DNA of 64,000 nt from Lingula anatina. Taxonomy: Eukaryota; Brachiopoda; Lingulata; Lingulida; Lingulidae. The notes beneath the pieces were generated by a model. The model had not been told where the DNA came from and ran no database searches. It saw nothing but the letters and a program-made list of their open reading frames with translations. The stretch spans positions 1 through 64,000 of the forward strand of contig NW_019775568.1 of assembly GCF_001039355.2 (NCBI RefSeq). The letters run 5' to 3'. How positions within the stretch are numbered: position 1 is the first letter of the stretch; the number at the start of each line of letters is the position of its first letter. Shown piece after piece: positions 23,058 through 34,085 of this stretch. The position numbers were made by a program, and so were the translations under genes.

Positions 23058-24349
23058 TGTCAGCAGTTTGATGATTCCACTTCACTTTCTGTAAATACTC
23101 TAGACTCAAGAATTTTTACTGCAGGTACTGAAATGGCGGCCGTACAAGATTGAAAATGAAGTCCTGCAAGCGCCTGCTGATTTTGTGAAGAGAGTGCATG
23201 TCATCTACATGAATCATTTAGGTAGGTGTCAGCTACAGTGATTTTAACTTTATTGCATTTTTTTTTTTTTTTGAAAAAGTTTCATATTTTAAACTTGCAA
23301 GGCAATAAGCAGAATGGAAACTAAAAACAAAAAAAAATAAAATAATAAAAATAAAAAAATAGTCAATTCCTCTTATTGCATTCTTTACCACCATTTATAA
23401 TATTAAAGAAAATTTTAATGATTTTGCATGAACCTGAACAAGATATGCTTTATAATGTGAACATTATTTTTTAAATTTTAAAGATTTTATTTAAATGTAT
23501 TCTAGATGTGCTTTATATTATTATAATTCAATGTTAAAGAAATCTCAGATTATTTCTAAATTTATTTGTTCCAGATGTGGGCTATGATGGACTCTACCCT
23601 AAAGAGATTGGCTTCATTAACAATGTATTAAACAAGTATTTTGTGGAGTATTTCCCACGAGCCGTCCAGCTTGCTGACACCTTACGAAAAGGAGGTCACA
23701 ATGAGACATTTATTTACACCACACATCCCTGGCTGGTCAGCCTGTATATGGACTGTCCACAAGATTTGGTACTCCATGGGATAAGGCTGCAGGTTTGTAT
23801 TTGGATCTCCCTTCTTTTTATTATTATTATTTTTGATTAATTAATGATCATGAAACAAATACTTTTATAGCTAGAAACACTCTCAAAGAGTGCAGATCTC
23901 TACCAAGACAGGTCGGCCCTTATTATAATAAAATTATTGACTAAATAATCAATTTCTGAGTTCTCATTATTAATTAATTAATTAATAATCAGTTCACATT
24001 CATTGAAGGTAACACATTCTCATTTATTAGCTGTCACATCTACTTTTCCCTCCTTTTAATTTCCAATGCCCCAGTGCCCAAATGCCTCTGCCCGTGCACA
24101 CTTCATAGCAGCTGTTCAGCGTGGCGACATCACATGGCATGCAGGACCAATGAACATGCAAGCGGAGAACTCGCCACTCTGGTTGTTTAACTTTGGCCTT
24201 GACCTTGGTGCTGATCTAGACAAGTTGTTTGGCATTGTGAGGAAGTATAGAACCATGAGCCAGAGAGATGTACCAGGTAATGGTGTGTGTGTGTGTGTGT
24301 GTATTTGTATATGCGTATGTCTGTGTTTATGTGTATGTGTGCATGCGTG

Positions 24350-24404
<55 letters not shown>

Positions 24405-27400
24405 AGAAGATAAAGACAGAAACAGGCAGACAGACCCATATGCGAACACATCTGCATACGATCACACACTTACATAAGGTAAAAGAAGTAAATTAAGATG
24501 GGAGATTTCTGTTATCCATTTTCTGTAAGGAAACTCCATTTACATTTGCCTTGTGTTGCTGGCAAATATGTTCATTATCATATTATTGCTATCACAACTG
24601 TAGTTTATATCTCAGGTTATGTAGTTATTGCTGAGGTCATATAGTTGATATCTCACCTTTTACTTATACCTCAGGTCTGACCCATGCAGCCATCCCCAGT
24701 CTTGTGGAGAAAGGAATCAAAGCACTGACAGTGGGTGTCAATGACATGAGTGCTCCCCCTGACGTACCTCACCCGCTGTTCAGGTGGCAGTATGGCAAGG
24801 CTGAGGTCCTGGCCACTTGGCATCCTGGTAAGGGAGTGTGTTAGATGTGACAGTGTGTTAGATGTGACAGTGTGTTAGATGTGACAGTGTAAAATTTTAT
24901 ACTGGTAAGGCGTGACAATGTGGAAGTCATATTGTGCTAGGCAAACTGCTTAATGTCAAATATGTCTTCAAAACAATAATTTATGAAATTGATTCAGGTT
25001 TTGTTCACTATTTTCACAGTAGACACCAAAAAATACATAATAACTATTTTCCCTTGACCAGGTGGTTACCCTGACGACCCTGGCCCCACTCCTAAGCTGC
25101 CCCGTGGTTTGAGCAGGAAGGACTGTGTTGTGGTTACTGGGTTTCCTGATGCCATGTGCTTTGCTTTTAGAACTGACAACTCTGGCCCTCCTGTAGATAT
25201 CAAGGCAGGTTGATGAGTACAATATTCGTGATATGTTATTATGTTATTGATATTATGTAACGAAAATAGGGCCCAACCCATGAAAAAAAAAGACTCGAAA
25301 ATCTGTAGAAGTATAAAATATGAAAATAATTGTAGAATTTTTCAAGACATTTTGCATATGTAAAGAACTTAATAAAATTATATTTTAATATAGTCAACAG
25401 CACTTTATGATTGTTGCACATAATTTGAATATTGTCCATTTAATTGTAATTTTATTTTTAATTCATTTATGACACATAAACTATTATTGTTTTACTTAGT
25501 GTTTATTTTCCTTGGTGTTATTTTAAATCAGGAAATCAAACGATACTTCAGCATCTTACAAGCAGAATTTCCAAATGCAGTCATCAAGGCATCCAACCTG
25601 GAGACCTTCATGGCAACCATTGAACCAATCAAAGCCAAGCTTCCTGTGGTTACCAAGGAGATAGGAGACACTTGGATACAGGGCACAGCCTCTGACCCCA
25701 GAAAGCAGGCAGAGTACAGGGCTATAGCTAGAGTACTGGGGATATGTCTGGAAAGAGGTAGATATAGAAAGCAGGCAGAGTACAGGGCTATAGCTAGAGT
25801 ACTGGGGATATGTCTGGAAAGAGGTAGATATAGAAAGCAGACAGAGTACAGGGCTATAGCTAGAGTACTGGGGATATGTCTGGAAAGAGGTAGATATAGA
25901 AAGCAGACAGAGTACAGGGCTATAGCTAGAGTACTGGGGATATGTCTGGAGAGAGGTAGAAAACATCCCAAATACCTTGAGATTTAGTGAGTTCTGGAAA
26001 ATAATCTTCCTGTATCCTCTGCTACATTTTTTTTTCAGAAGGATACAGGTACACTGCATATGTCAGTGGTGAGATAAGTTAACTATAAACTGTAAAACAC
26101 TGGGTCTACGTACCCAGCATTTGCATCAGACTGAAAACAAAGTTGCACCATTACTCCAAATCAGTGCTCTGCTACTTTTTTTATACCAAAGACTGCTGTT
26201 TAAAAAGTAAACTTAAAAGTAATTAAGTGGCTCAATGAATTAGATTTAAATGATAAATTTAGATCTTTTTTATTAAGACATGGATCTATGAAAAAAATTT
26301 ATTTTATGATTAATATCACAGTCATAATTTATTGAGTTAACACATTGTATTTTCCTTGATATTATCTTAATTTAAAATCAGTATGGTATTTAAGATATTA
26401 ACAGCTAGTGCAATAATAAACAAACACTACAATGCAGACTTTTAAAGAACAATTATCCTTCTTGTTTGTACAAATATTTAACTTGTATTTTACCAGGACA
26501 GTGTAGTCTACAGGATCACGAGATCTTGTTGTATTTACAATGTTGTATCTTGTATTTTACCAGGACAGTGTAGTCTACAGGATCACCAGATCTTGTTGTA
26601 TTTACAATGTTGTATCTTGTATTTTACCAGGACAGTGTAGTCTACAGGATCACCAGATCTACAATGCCAGCAGGTTCCTGCTGAAGTTGGGGGAACACAC
26701 CTGGGGGCTCAGTACTGAGTGGGACTTTGTTCACTGGACAAATGCTGAATTTGGCAGATTTAGATCCAGTAAGATCAACAAATAAGTTACTGAAACAGTA
26801 TTATAAATACTAATTGTGTGCATGTGAAATTTACTGGAAAACAATTCCTGAGAAGAAGGAGAAATCAATTTGTTTTTTAAACATATATAAATAAATTGAT
26901 TAGATTTATTTATTTATTTATCTTGTTTGTTTGTTTGTTTGTTTCAGATAAAAACTTCACAGACTGTGAGAATTCTTGGAGGGAGCAGAGGTCATTCTCC
27001 AGTGTAGCCATGGAAGCTATGGCCCAGCATGTGATTATAGCTGATGTTGAAGAGGAACTGGCCCAGCTCAGACCAGCCAAACCACACCTGGAAGGTACAT
27101 TTGTACAGCCTGTGTATTTAACATTTCAGACTTCAGAGAACAACTAGTTCAATATTTATTGTATTCCTTAATTGGTTATTTGTGAGAAAGATTTGGAATG
27201 GACTTTGAGTTTCTATATGATGTGGAGTATCGTATTTCTTAATGATATGGAGTATAAAGTTTCTATATAATGTGGAGTTTAATTGCAGTTTGGTGCAATT
27301 AGTTCTTCATGTGTAATGCTAATAAAACATTATTGCATTATTTTAATAATTAAAATGATTACAGATATTTTTAATTTTTTTATTTTCATCAAGATTTTGA

Positions 27401-29937
27401 GAAGATAGATTTAACAAGGGGAAGTCCAGTGTTTAAATGCAAGAACTTAGACCTGCAGTTTGGAAGTGACGGAGCTTTGACCTTGTTGATAGATCACAGA
27501 AGTGGGGTATGTGCAACTGCTGTTTGTCAGTCTAAATAATTTAATTAATCAGTTTTGATATTAATAGTACACACAATATGTTTTTGACGAGCATCTTTTG
27601 TCTCTTTAAGACAGGTAGTTACAGTTTATTAAATGCAAATAGTGTGAATGCTCACATCATTTTTCAGCACTCAGATTCATCAATGGGTTAAGTTACTTGG
27701 TGATGATAAAACTCTTCTCACACAAACTTACCAGAAAAAAAAATTCAAAGTGGATTATATTATTTAAGTTGATAATAGTTCAAGTAGACAGCATTCAGTG
27801 TTTGGTACAACTGGGTCTGCTGCCAACCATCATTATTCCATGAATATTCTGATACTTATTCAGTCACCCTGATTAAGTTTAATTAACATATATATGGTAC
27901 ATTTCAGGTCCAGTGGGCAGATGTCCTCCACCCTCTTGGTCAGTTTAAATACGTCACCTACAACGAGACCGATTTTGTCACCTTCAACAGACAGTATGCG
28001 TATAACATCAGTAGAAATGTGGGGATCATGAAGATAAACTGTTCTAAGTATGCCCACCCTGAGAGTAAACCCTGGCATGTAGATATGGTACAGCTTTACA
28101 AGAGGAAAGGTAATTATATATGAAGATAAACTGTTCTAAGTATGCCCACCCTGAGAGTAAACCCTGGCACGTAGATATGACAGACCTTTACAAGAGGAAA
28201 GGTAATTTTATATTCAGGCCTGTAGCTGACAGTTTCAAAGGGTGAGAGGGTCTTAAATAGAAAATAATGACCTTACATTGAGAAATGGCACTGAACCTAG
28301 ACCAAAATTTGTTTCATATTGGACCCTTTAAGGCCAAAATGGTAGTTCTTTCTATTTTTAATATATTACATTGTGTCAGATTAGAGTAGCGAGTAGAAGA
28401 GAAATATTTGAATATTGCAGATTGCTAGATGAAAGAAGCAAATGTTTGCATATGCAAACTAAATATAAATATATTTAATTTAACTAAATTTAAATATATT
28501 TTAAATAATGTACTAGATAACTGATAATTAATGGTATCATTTCTGTATTGGTTTGTTTTATTACAGATTTTTCATCGTGTGAGTTCTATGTCCAGTTACA
28601 TATGAGGGACTATATAACCCAGACATTTTATGGTGCTCCCAAAGAAATATGGCTGCATTATACTGAGGACACACCCCCTGGTGGTCAAGCTGGTCAGTTT
28701 GGACAGTGATTTAGGGCCCTTTGCCCATTTATACTTTTTTGTAGTTAGACAATGATTAAGATTCTTTTGACATCCAACAGGGTACTTAAAAGATACAAAC
28801 TTACAACACACTGTTAGAGGTCCTGTATATAATTATATATGCTCCAGTGGGTATAACTCCCCTTCACAAGTTCACCACAAGTTTGCTTCATTTTGTTTAG
28901 TTCACTTATTGACCCTTGCTACTTGCTTATAAAATAGCCAGGCTGTGAAGTTTTCAAACTTTTATAGAACACCTATACAGACTGCACCAATTTATTGTAC
29001 TGCTCCGTGTGAAAAGGGTCAAACATGTAGCACATTGAATTATATTAAATTGTTTATAAATGATGAAAAGCAGCCAAGTTGTTTTTGTTGCCCTTATTTA
29101 AAAAATGTATTATTTATATATTTACAATGATAAAGAAATGATTTTTTGAGCTTCTGTCAATATCATTTCTCTAAGGTCGTAGGACAATAAAACAACCCAT
29201 GCATTTTACATGTATAATATATTTGTATACATTTTGATAAAACTATTTGATAATACAAGCAGTTCATATTTAAAGATCTTCACAATCTTCTCATCCAGGC
29301 TTGAATCTTGACCTTCAGTGGTTTGACAAGACTGTGACTCGTCTGCCAGAAGCACTGATGTTTAGTTTCACGCCACGCCAGCAGAGGGCACACCAGTGGA
29401 GAATAAAGAAACTTGGGCGGTGGATTGACCCCCTTAATTTGGTGCAGAACGGCAGCAGCCTACAACATGGTGAGATTATACAATATCCACCTCTTTAAAA
29501 ACGTCATAACTTATATGTAAATCTTGGAGGAAAGATACATTTCATTTGCCTGTGTTATAGTGGACATCAGCTCTCAAAATTACAGACAAGTGAATGTCAA
29601 TAAATTGTTTTGTTTGTTTTGAGAAATAGACGGTAACACATTTATCATTTAAGTTTTTTTCTTCATTTCAGTGATTGACGATGTTATTAGCTACACCAAA
29701 CAAAACTTTTCCTCGGGAATTCAGATCGCCAGTGTAGACGCCCCTCTAGTGGCGCCATCTGCAGAAGGCAAGATGGCGACACCATTTCCTGCTCCTCTGA
29801 CACCATTGAAAACAATTGACAGTATGAGCTTCATATTGTACAACAACATATGGGGGACTAATTACATATTCTGGTATCCTTACCTTGACGAAGATAAGGA
29901 TTTTAAGGCAAGATTTCAGCTTAAGTTTTTAAGATGA
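22210..29937 (+). CDS. Secreted GH38-like / DUF5054-type protein
   Basis: Fourteen exons in consistent phase: 22210-22275, 23125-23221, 23575-23792, 24075-24276, 24675-24827, 25062-25204, 25532-25757, 26631-26768, 26948-27094, 27394-27506, 27908-28109, 28567-28692, 29299-29469, 29672-29937 (756 codons with stop). Exon 1 is a signal peptide (MRHLFGVFITALSCVIP). The mature N-terminus has VHVIYMNHLDVGYDG, resembling the His-x-Asp metal site of GH38 alpha-mannosidases, then GDITWHAGPMNMQAEN, GDTWIQGTASDPRKQAEYRA and LLKLGEHTWGLSTEW. These fit the DUF5054 family as I remember it, a GH38-related group with no settled substrate. The likely role is a secreted or lysosomal glycosidase-like protein (inference). 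Oddities: a GC donor after exon 6, tandem repeats on the exon 7 donor, exon 8 acceptor and exon 11 donor, and a second set of the last three exons downstream. Confidence 0.8.
23006..23054. repeat. (GT)n microsatellite
   Basis: GT repeat in intron 1 of the GH38-like gene. Confidence 0.9.
24283..24401. repeat. (GT)n microsatellite at donor of exon 4
   Basis: Starts directly after the GTAATG donor at 24277 and continues, with a TATGTCTGTGTT interruption, to 24401. Confidence 0.9.
24834..24890. repeat. 18-bp tandem repeat x3 just inside intron 5
   Basis: TGTTAGATGTGACAGTG three times, beginning seven bases after the exon 5 donor. A second CTGGTAAGG follows at about 24902, a decoy of the donor at 24826. 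Confidence 0.8.
25694..25957 (+). repeat. 66-bp in-frame repeat x4 carrying the exon 7 donor
   Basis: Four copies encode RKQAEYRAIARVLGICLERG followed by GGTAGATAT. Each copy carries the same GAGAG/GTAGAT donor, so exon 7 may end at 25757, 25823, 25889 or 25955, adding 22 residues per copy without changing frame. Only one unit is expected in the family. Confidence 0.85.
26482..26649 (+). repeat. 67-bp tandem repeat carrying the exon 8 acceptor (two full units and a partial third)
   Basis: The unit begins at 26482, 26549 and 26616. Each contains TTGTATTTTACCAG followed by GACAGTGTAGTCTACAG, that is, acceptor plus first codons of exon 8. Only the third leads directly into the conserved DHQIYNASRFLLK. 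As 67 is not a multiple of three, use of an upstream acceptor would shift the frame. Confidence 0.85.
28028..28206 (+). repeat. 92-bp duplication of the exon 11 donor end
   Basis: 28028-28119 (KINCSKYAHPESKPWHVD and donor) is repeated at 28120-28206 with a few substitutions and with its own AAAG/GTAATT donor. Inclusion would shift the frame. Confidence 0.85.
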
Positions 29938-30738
29938 TTTCAGTCTGTGTTCCCATGATGAATATGTACAGAATCAAGGAGTTATAACAGACTCCTTGAC
30001 AGAATAACGTTTTAACTAAATTTTAAAATTTTAATTTTCATTGTAAACTTTTTGCCATAAAAACTCAAACTACTTTGTAAACCAATAAACCCAACATGAA
30101 GAATGTTTAACCATGGTAATACCTTATTGCCTATATGATAGACTGTTGCTATGTTGTTGCCAAAAGGTGTAGCTACCAGTATAATTTATATAATTCATTG
30201 CGCAATAGTAACAAACATAGTCTGCTGAAGAATTGTGTAATGGCTTCAATGCATTATACAAGAGAAGAATGTTTTGCTAGGACATGATCATGCATGTTAT
30301 TAAGGCACACTGCACCAGTACATGAACATGCACTGCAGTAATGATACTGGTCGGTGCTCGTTGGTTTAGTCTGGGTGCTGAATGCAGTTATTGAATACAT
30401 TACTCTCTTTTCCATCTATAGTATTGTAAGTACCCTGGCCAAGGAAGTTACACGTGCAGTTGAATTCATTAAACCGAATAGCACCCATCTCTCGCGAGTT
30501 AAATATTTGAGGTTCAAATATTGTGATAATGTTGTCGCACAAGGCAATCCTAGTGTCAACGTGTACTATATTGTTTTAGACATTTTTATGTCAGTTTGTT
30601 TCTTAAACTTTTCATTCCACTGTGTATCTCAGGAAACCACATTCTGATTTAAAATTTACGTCTGATGACAAAATCTACAGATAATAAAAAATTCGTCTAC
30701 AAATAATCGCTTAAATGTTCACTAATCCAATCAATTTT

Positions 30739-30805
30739 TATGTACAGACACAGATGTGTCTGTACATATAGCCATCATCTGTGTCTGTCGTCGCCGTCGT
30801 TGCTG

Positions 30806-30836
<31 letters not shown>

Positions 30837-30982
30837 GCACTTTTACCGATAACACGATAAGTGGAAAACCATTTTACCTTTTGACTTGAAACTTACGGAA
30901 CTGATGAATATTCATAACACGCAGGTCAAGTTCGAAAATCAGCATGATCGGGTCACTTTTAGGTAATTTATGCTGTTTTTTT
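30739..30982. repeat. GTC/GCC trinucleotide repeat and palindrome between the two 3' exon blocks
   Basis: An imperfect palindrome TGTACAGACACA..TGTGTCTGTACA (about 30744-30769) is followed by a CGTCGC-rich repeat (30785-30837) and about 140 bp of unassigned sequence, ending at a lone N (30983) where block B starts. Confidence 0.6.
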
Positions 30983-31275
30983 NTCTTTACAAGAGGATAG
31001 GTAATTTTATGTCCAGGCTTGTAGCTGACAGTTACAAAGGGAGAGAGGGTCTTAAATAGAAAATAATGACCTAGCACTGAACCTAGATCAAGATATGATT
31101 CAAAATGGAACCATTTAAGGCCAAAATGGCAGTTCTTTCTATTTTTTATATATCACATTGTGTCAGATTAGAGTAGCGAGTAGAAGAGAAATATTTGAAT
31201 ATTGCAGATTGCTAGATAAAAGAAGCAAACGTTTGCATGTGCAAACTAAATATAAATATATTTTAAATAATGTAG

Positions 31276-31448
31276 CTGGGGTAGCGCTAACACTCGCCAA
31301 TTTAGCCAAATGCTAAACCTGACTCAAATTGGCTAAAGAAAATGAGCCTGATTTGACTTGTTTTAGTCAAATTGTAACCATTTTGATAACAGACTGACAA
31401 AAAAGTGGTGATTTGGCTAAGCCAAAAAAATTGCTAGCGCTACCCCAG
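31276..31448. mobile_element. 173-bp MITE with CTGGGGTAGCGCTA ends
   Basis: It starts CTGGGGTAGCGCTA and ends TAGCGCTACCCCAG (perfect inverted ends), flanked by TGTAG on both sides (31271-31275 and 31449-31453). The equivalent place in block A (near 28505-28515) has no insertion, which confirms the boundaries. Confidence 0.9.
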
Positions 31449-31548
31449 TGTAGTATTTAAATGTAGTCTACAATCTCTTCGAAATATGTAGATAACTGAT
31501 AATTAGCTGCATCATTTTTGTATTGTTTTTTTTTTTTTTTTATTACAG

Positions 31549-33314
31549 ATTTTTCATCATGTGAGTTCTATGTCCAGTTACAGATGAGGGACTATTTCAC
31601 CCAGACATTTTATGGTGCACCCAGAGAAATATGGCTGCATTACACTGAGGACACACCCCCTGGTGGTCAAGCTGGTCAGTATGGACAGCGATTTAGGGTC
31701 CTCTTCCTATTTAATATTAATAATAATAATAACCAATTTATTTTGAGTCTAAAATCCATTATAACGTGTTCAGAAGACTTCACACATACATAAAACAATT
31801 ACTTAAGAAATCAATTATTAGGAATAGATAAATGAAAAATTACAGAGCTTAACAACAAAAATATTTAAGAGTATTCTAGATAAAACATACAGATTCTCAC
31901 ATAAGCACTTACAGTAAATAACTAAAATATGTTTGTTAAGAAAAAATAATCAATTTTAGAATAAAAAACAGCCTTATTTATACTTTATTTGTAGTTAGAC
32001 AGTGATTAAGATCTTTTTCACACCTAACAGGACAGTTTAAAGATACAAACTTAAAACACGCATTTAGAGGTCTTTACATGTAATTATGCTCTCCAGGGGG
32101 TATTATTCCCCTTCACAACTTCACCACAAGTTTGCTTCATTTTGTTAATTTATTGACCCTGCCTGGCTAGTGCAGAGGCTTTATTTAGGTGACTGACTTA
32201 CATAACAGCCAGGCTGTGAAGTTGTCAAACTTTTGCAAAATTACCCATGCAGACTGTACTGCTGTGGCATGGAAAAATGAAACATTGCAAAACAAAAACT
32301 TACATTGAATGAAAAGTAGATTTATTGAATATTTCAACACATATCATGCCATATGCCACTTTATTGTACTGCTCTATTTGAAAAGAGCCTAATTATAATT
32401 AGTCATAGTTCATTGAATTATACTTCATTGTTTATAAATGATGAAAAGCAGCCATGTTGTTTTTGTTGCCCTATTGAAAAAATGTATCATTTATATATTT
32501 ACAATGATAAATATATAATTTTTAAGCCTTAGTCAAAATCACTTCTATGAGATCTGTGAAACAATAAATCAACCCTTATATTTTATATGTATAATATATT
32601 TATATACATTTTGATAAAACTATTAAATAATACAAGCAGTGCATATTTAAAGATCTTCACAATCTTCTCATCCAGGCTTGAACCTTGACCTTCAGTGGTT
32701 TGACAAGACTGTGACTCGTCTGCCAGAAGCACTGATGTTTAGTTTCATGCCACGCCAGCAGAGGGCACACCAGTGGAGAATAAAGAAACTTGGGCAGTGG
32801 ATTGACCCCGTTAATGTGGTACAGAACGGCAGTAGCCTACAGCATGGTGAGGTTATACAATATCCACCTCTTTAAAAACGTCATAACTTATATGTAAATC
32901 TTGGAGGAAAGATACATTTTATTTGCCTGTGTTATAGTGGACATCAGCTCTCAATATTACAGACAAGTGAATGTCAGTAAATTGTTTTGTTTGTTTTGAG
33001 AAATAGACGGTAACACATTTATCATTTAAGTTTTTTTCTTCATTTCAGTGATTGACGATGTTATTAGCTACACCAAACAAAACTTTTCCTCGGGAATTCA
33101 GATCACCAGTGTAGACGCCCCTCTAGTGGCGCCATCTACAGAAGGGAAGATGGCGACACCATTTCCTGCTCCTCTGACACCATTGAAAGCAATTGACAGT
33201 ATGAGCTTCATATTGTACAACAACATATGGGGGACTAATTACATATTCTGGTATCCTTATCTTGACGAAGATAAGGATTTTAAGGCAAGATTTCAGCTGA
33301 GGATTTTAAGATAA
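31549..33314 (+). pseudogene. Orphan duplicate of exons 12-14 of the GH38-like gene
   Basis: Exons 31549-31674, 32676-32846 and 33049-33314 have exactly the lengths (126, 171, 266), phases and stop of exons 12-14 at 28567-29937. They are open in frame with only conservative changes (LHMRDYI to LQMRDYF, FTPRQQ to FMPRQQ). No upstream exons precede them, so they could serve only as alternative 3' exons, be a partial gene duplicate, or be an uncollapsed second haplotype. Confidence 0.7.
31711..31976 (-). mobile_element. LINE 3' end insertion in block B
   Basis: Absent from block A. Read on the minus strand it ends GGATTTTAGACTCAAAATAA followed by an ATT-repeat tail (plus strand 31713-31730). 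The same terminal word ends the remnant at 54180-54478. Confidence 0.75.
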
Positions 33315-34085
33315 TATTGATCTGTGTTCCTATGATGAATATGCACAGGATAACGTTTTAACTTAATTTTAAATTTTCAATTTTCAGCGTAAACTTCTTG
33401 CCATAAAAAACTCAAATTACTTTGTAAACCAATAAACCCTCCATGAAGAATGTGTAACCATGGTAATGCCTTCTTGCCTATATGATAGACTGTTGCTATG
33501 TTGTTGGCCAAAGGTGTAGCTACCAGTTTAATTTATATAATTCATTGCGCAATAGTAACAAACATATTCTGCTGAAGAATTGTATAACGGCTTCAATGCA
33601 TTATACAACAGAAGAATGTTTTGCTAGGACATGATCATGCATGTTATTAAGGCACACTGCACCAGTACATGAACATGGACTGCAATAACAATACTGGTCG
33701 GTGCTCGTTGGTTTAGTCTGAGTGCTTAATGCAATTATTGAATACATTACTCTCTTTTCCATCTATAGTACTGTAAGTACCCTGGCCAAGGTAGTTACAC
33801 GTGCAGTTGAATTCATTAAACTGAATAGCACCCATCTCTCGCGAGTTAAATATTTGAGGTTCAAATATTGTGATAATGTTGTCGCACAAGGCAATCCTAG
33901 TGTCTACGTGTACTATATTGTTTTAGACATTTTTATGTCAGTTTGTTTCTTAAACTTTTCATGCCACTGTGTATCTCAGGAAACCACATTCTGATTTAAA
34001 ATTTACGTCTGATGACAAAATCTACAGATAATAAAAAATTCGTCTACAAATAATCGCTTAAATGTTCACTAATCCAATCAATTTT

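Larger units (their letters stand above)
30984..34085 (+). repeat. Block B: second copy of the 3' end of the GH38-like gene
   Basis: Direct repeat of about 28185-30738 (block A), starting at TTTACAAGAGGA. It is highly similar over exons and introns, but carries extra insertions: a MITE (31276-31448), a LINE 3' end (about 31711-31976) and further sequence at 32240-32400. Confidence 0.9.

Noticed and set aside
24066-24496. Long Val-Cys and His-Thr repeat ORFs
   Set aside because: Products of the (GT)n microsatellite; only 24075-24276 is a true exon. The same applies to 12105-12332, 19657-20042, 47319-47615, 51192-51436 and 61704-62492.
25528-26059. Minus-strand repeat ORFs (147 and 167 codons)
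   Set aside because: Antisense shadows of the 66-bp repeat; the plus frame matches the conserved protein and its splice sites.
30354-30647. ORF of 97 codons, repeated at 33722-33994
   Set aside because: It is open in both 3' blocks, but the two copies differ with no sign of coding constraint, start at different codons and lack splice or domain signals. Likely 3' flanking DNA that was duplicated along with the exons.
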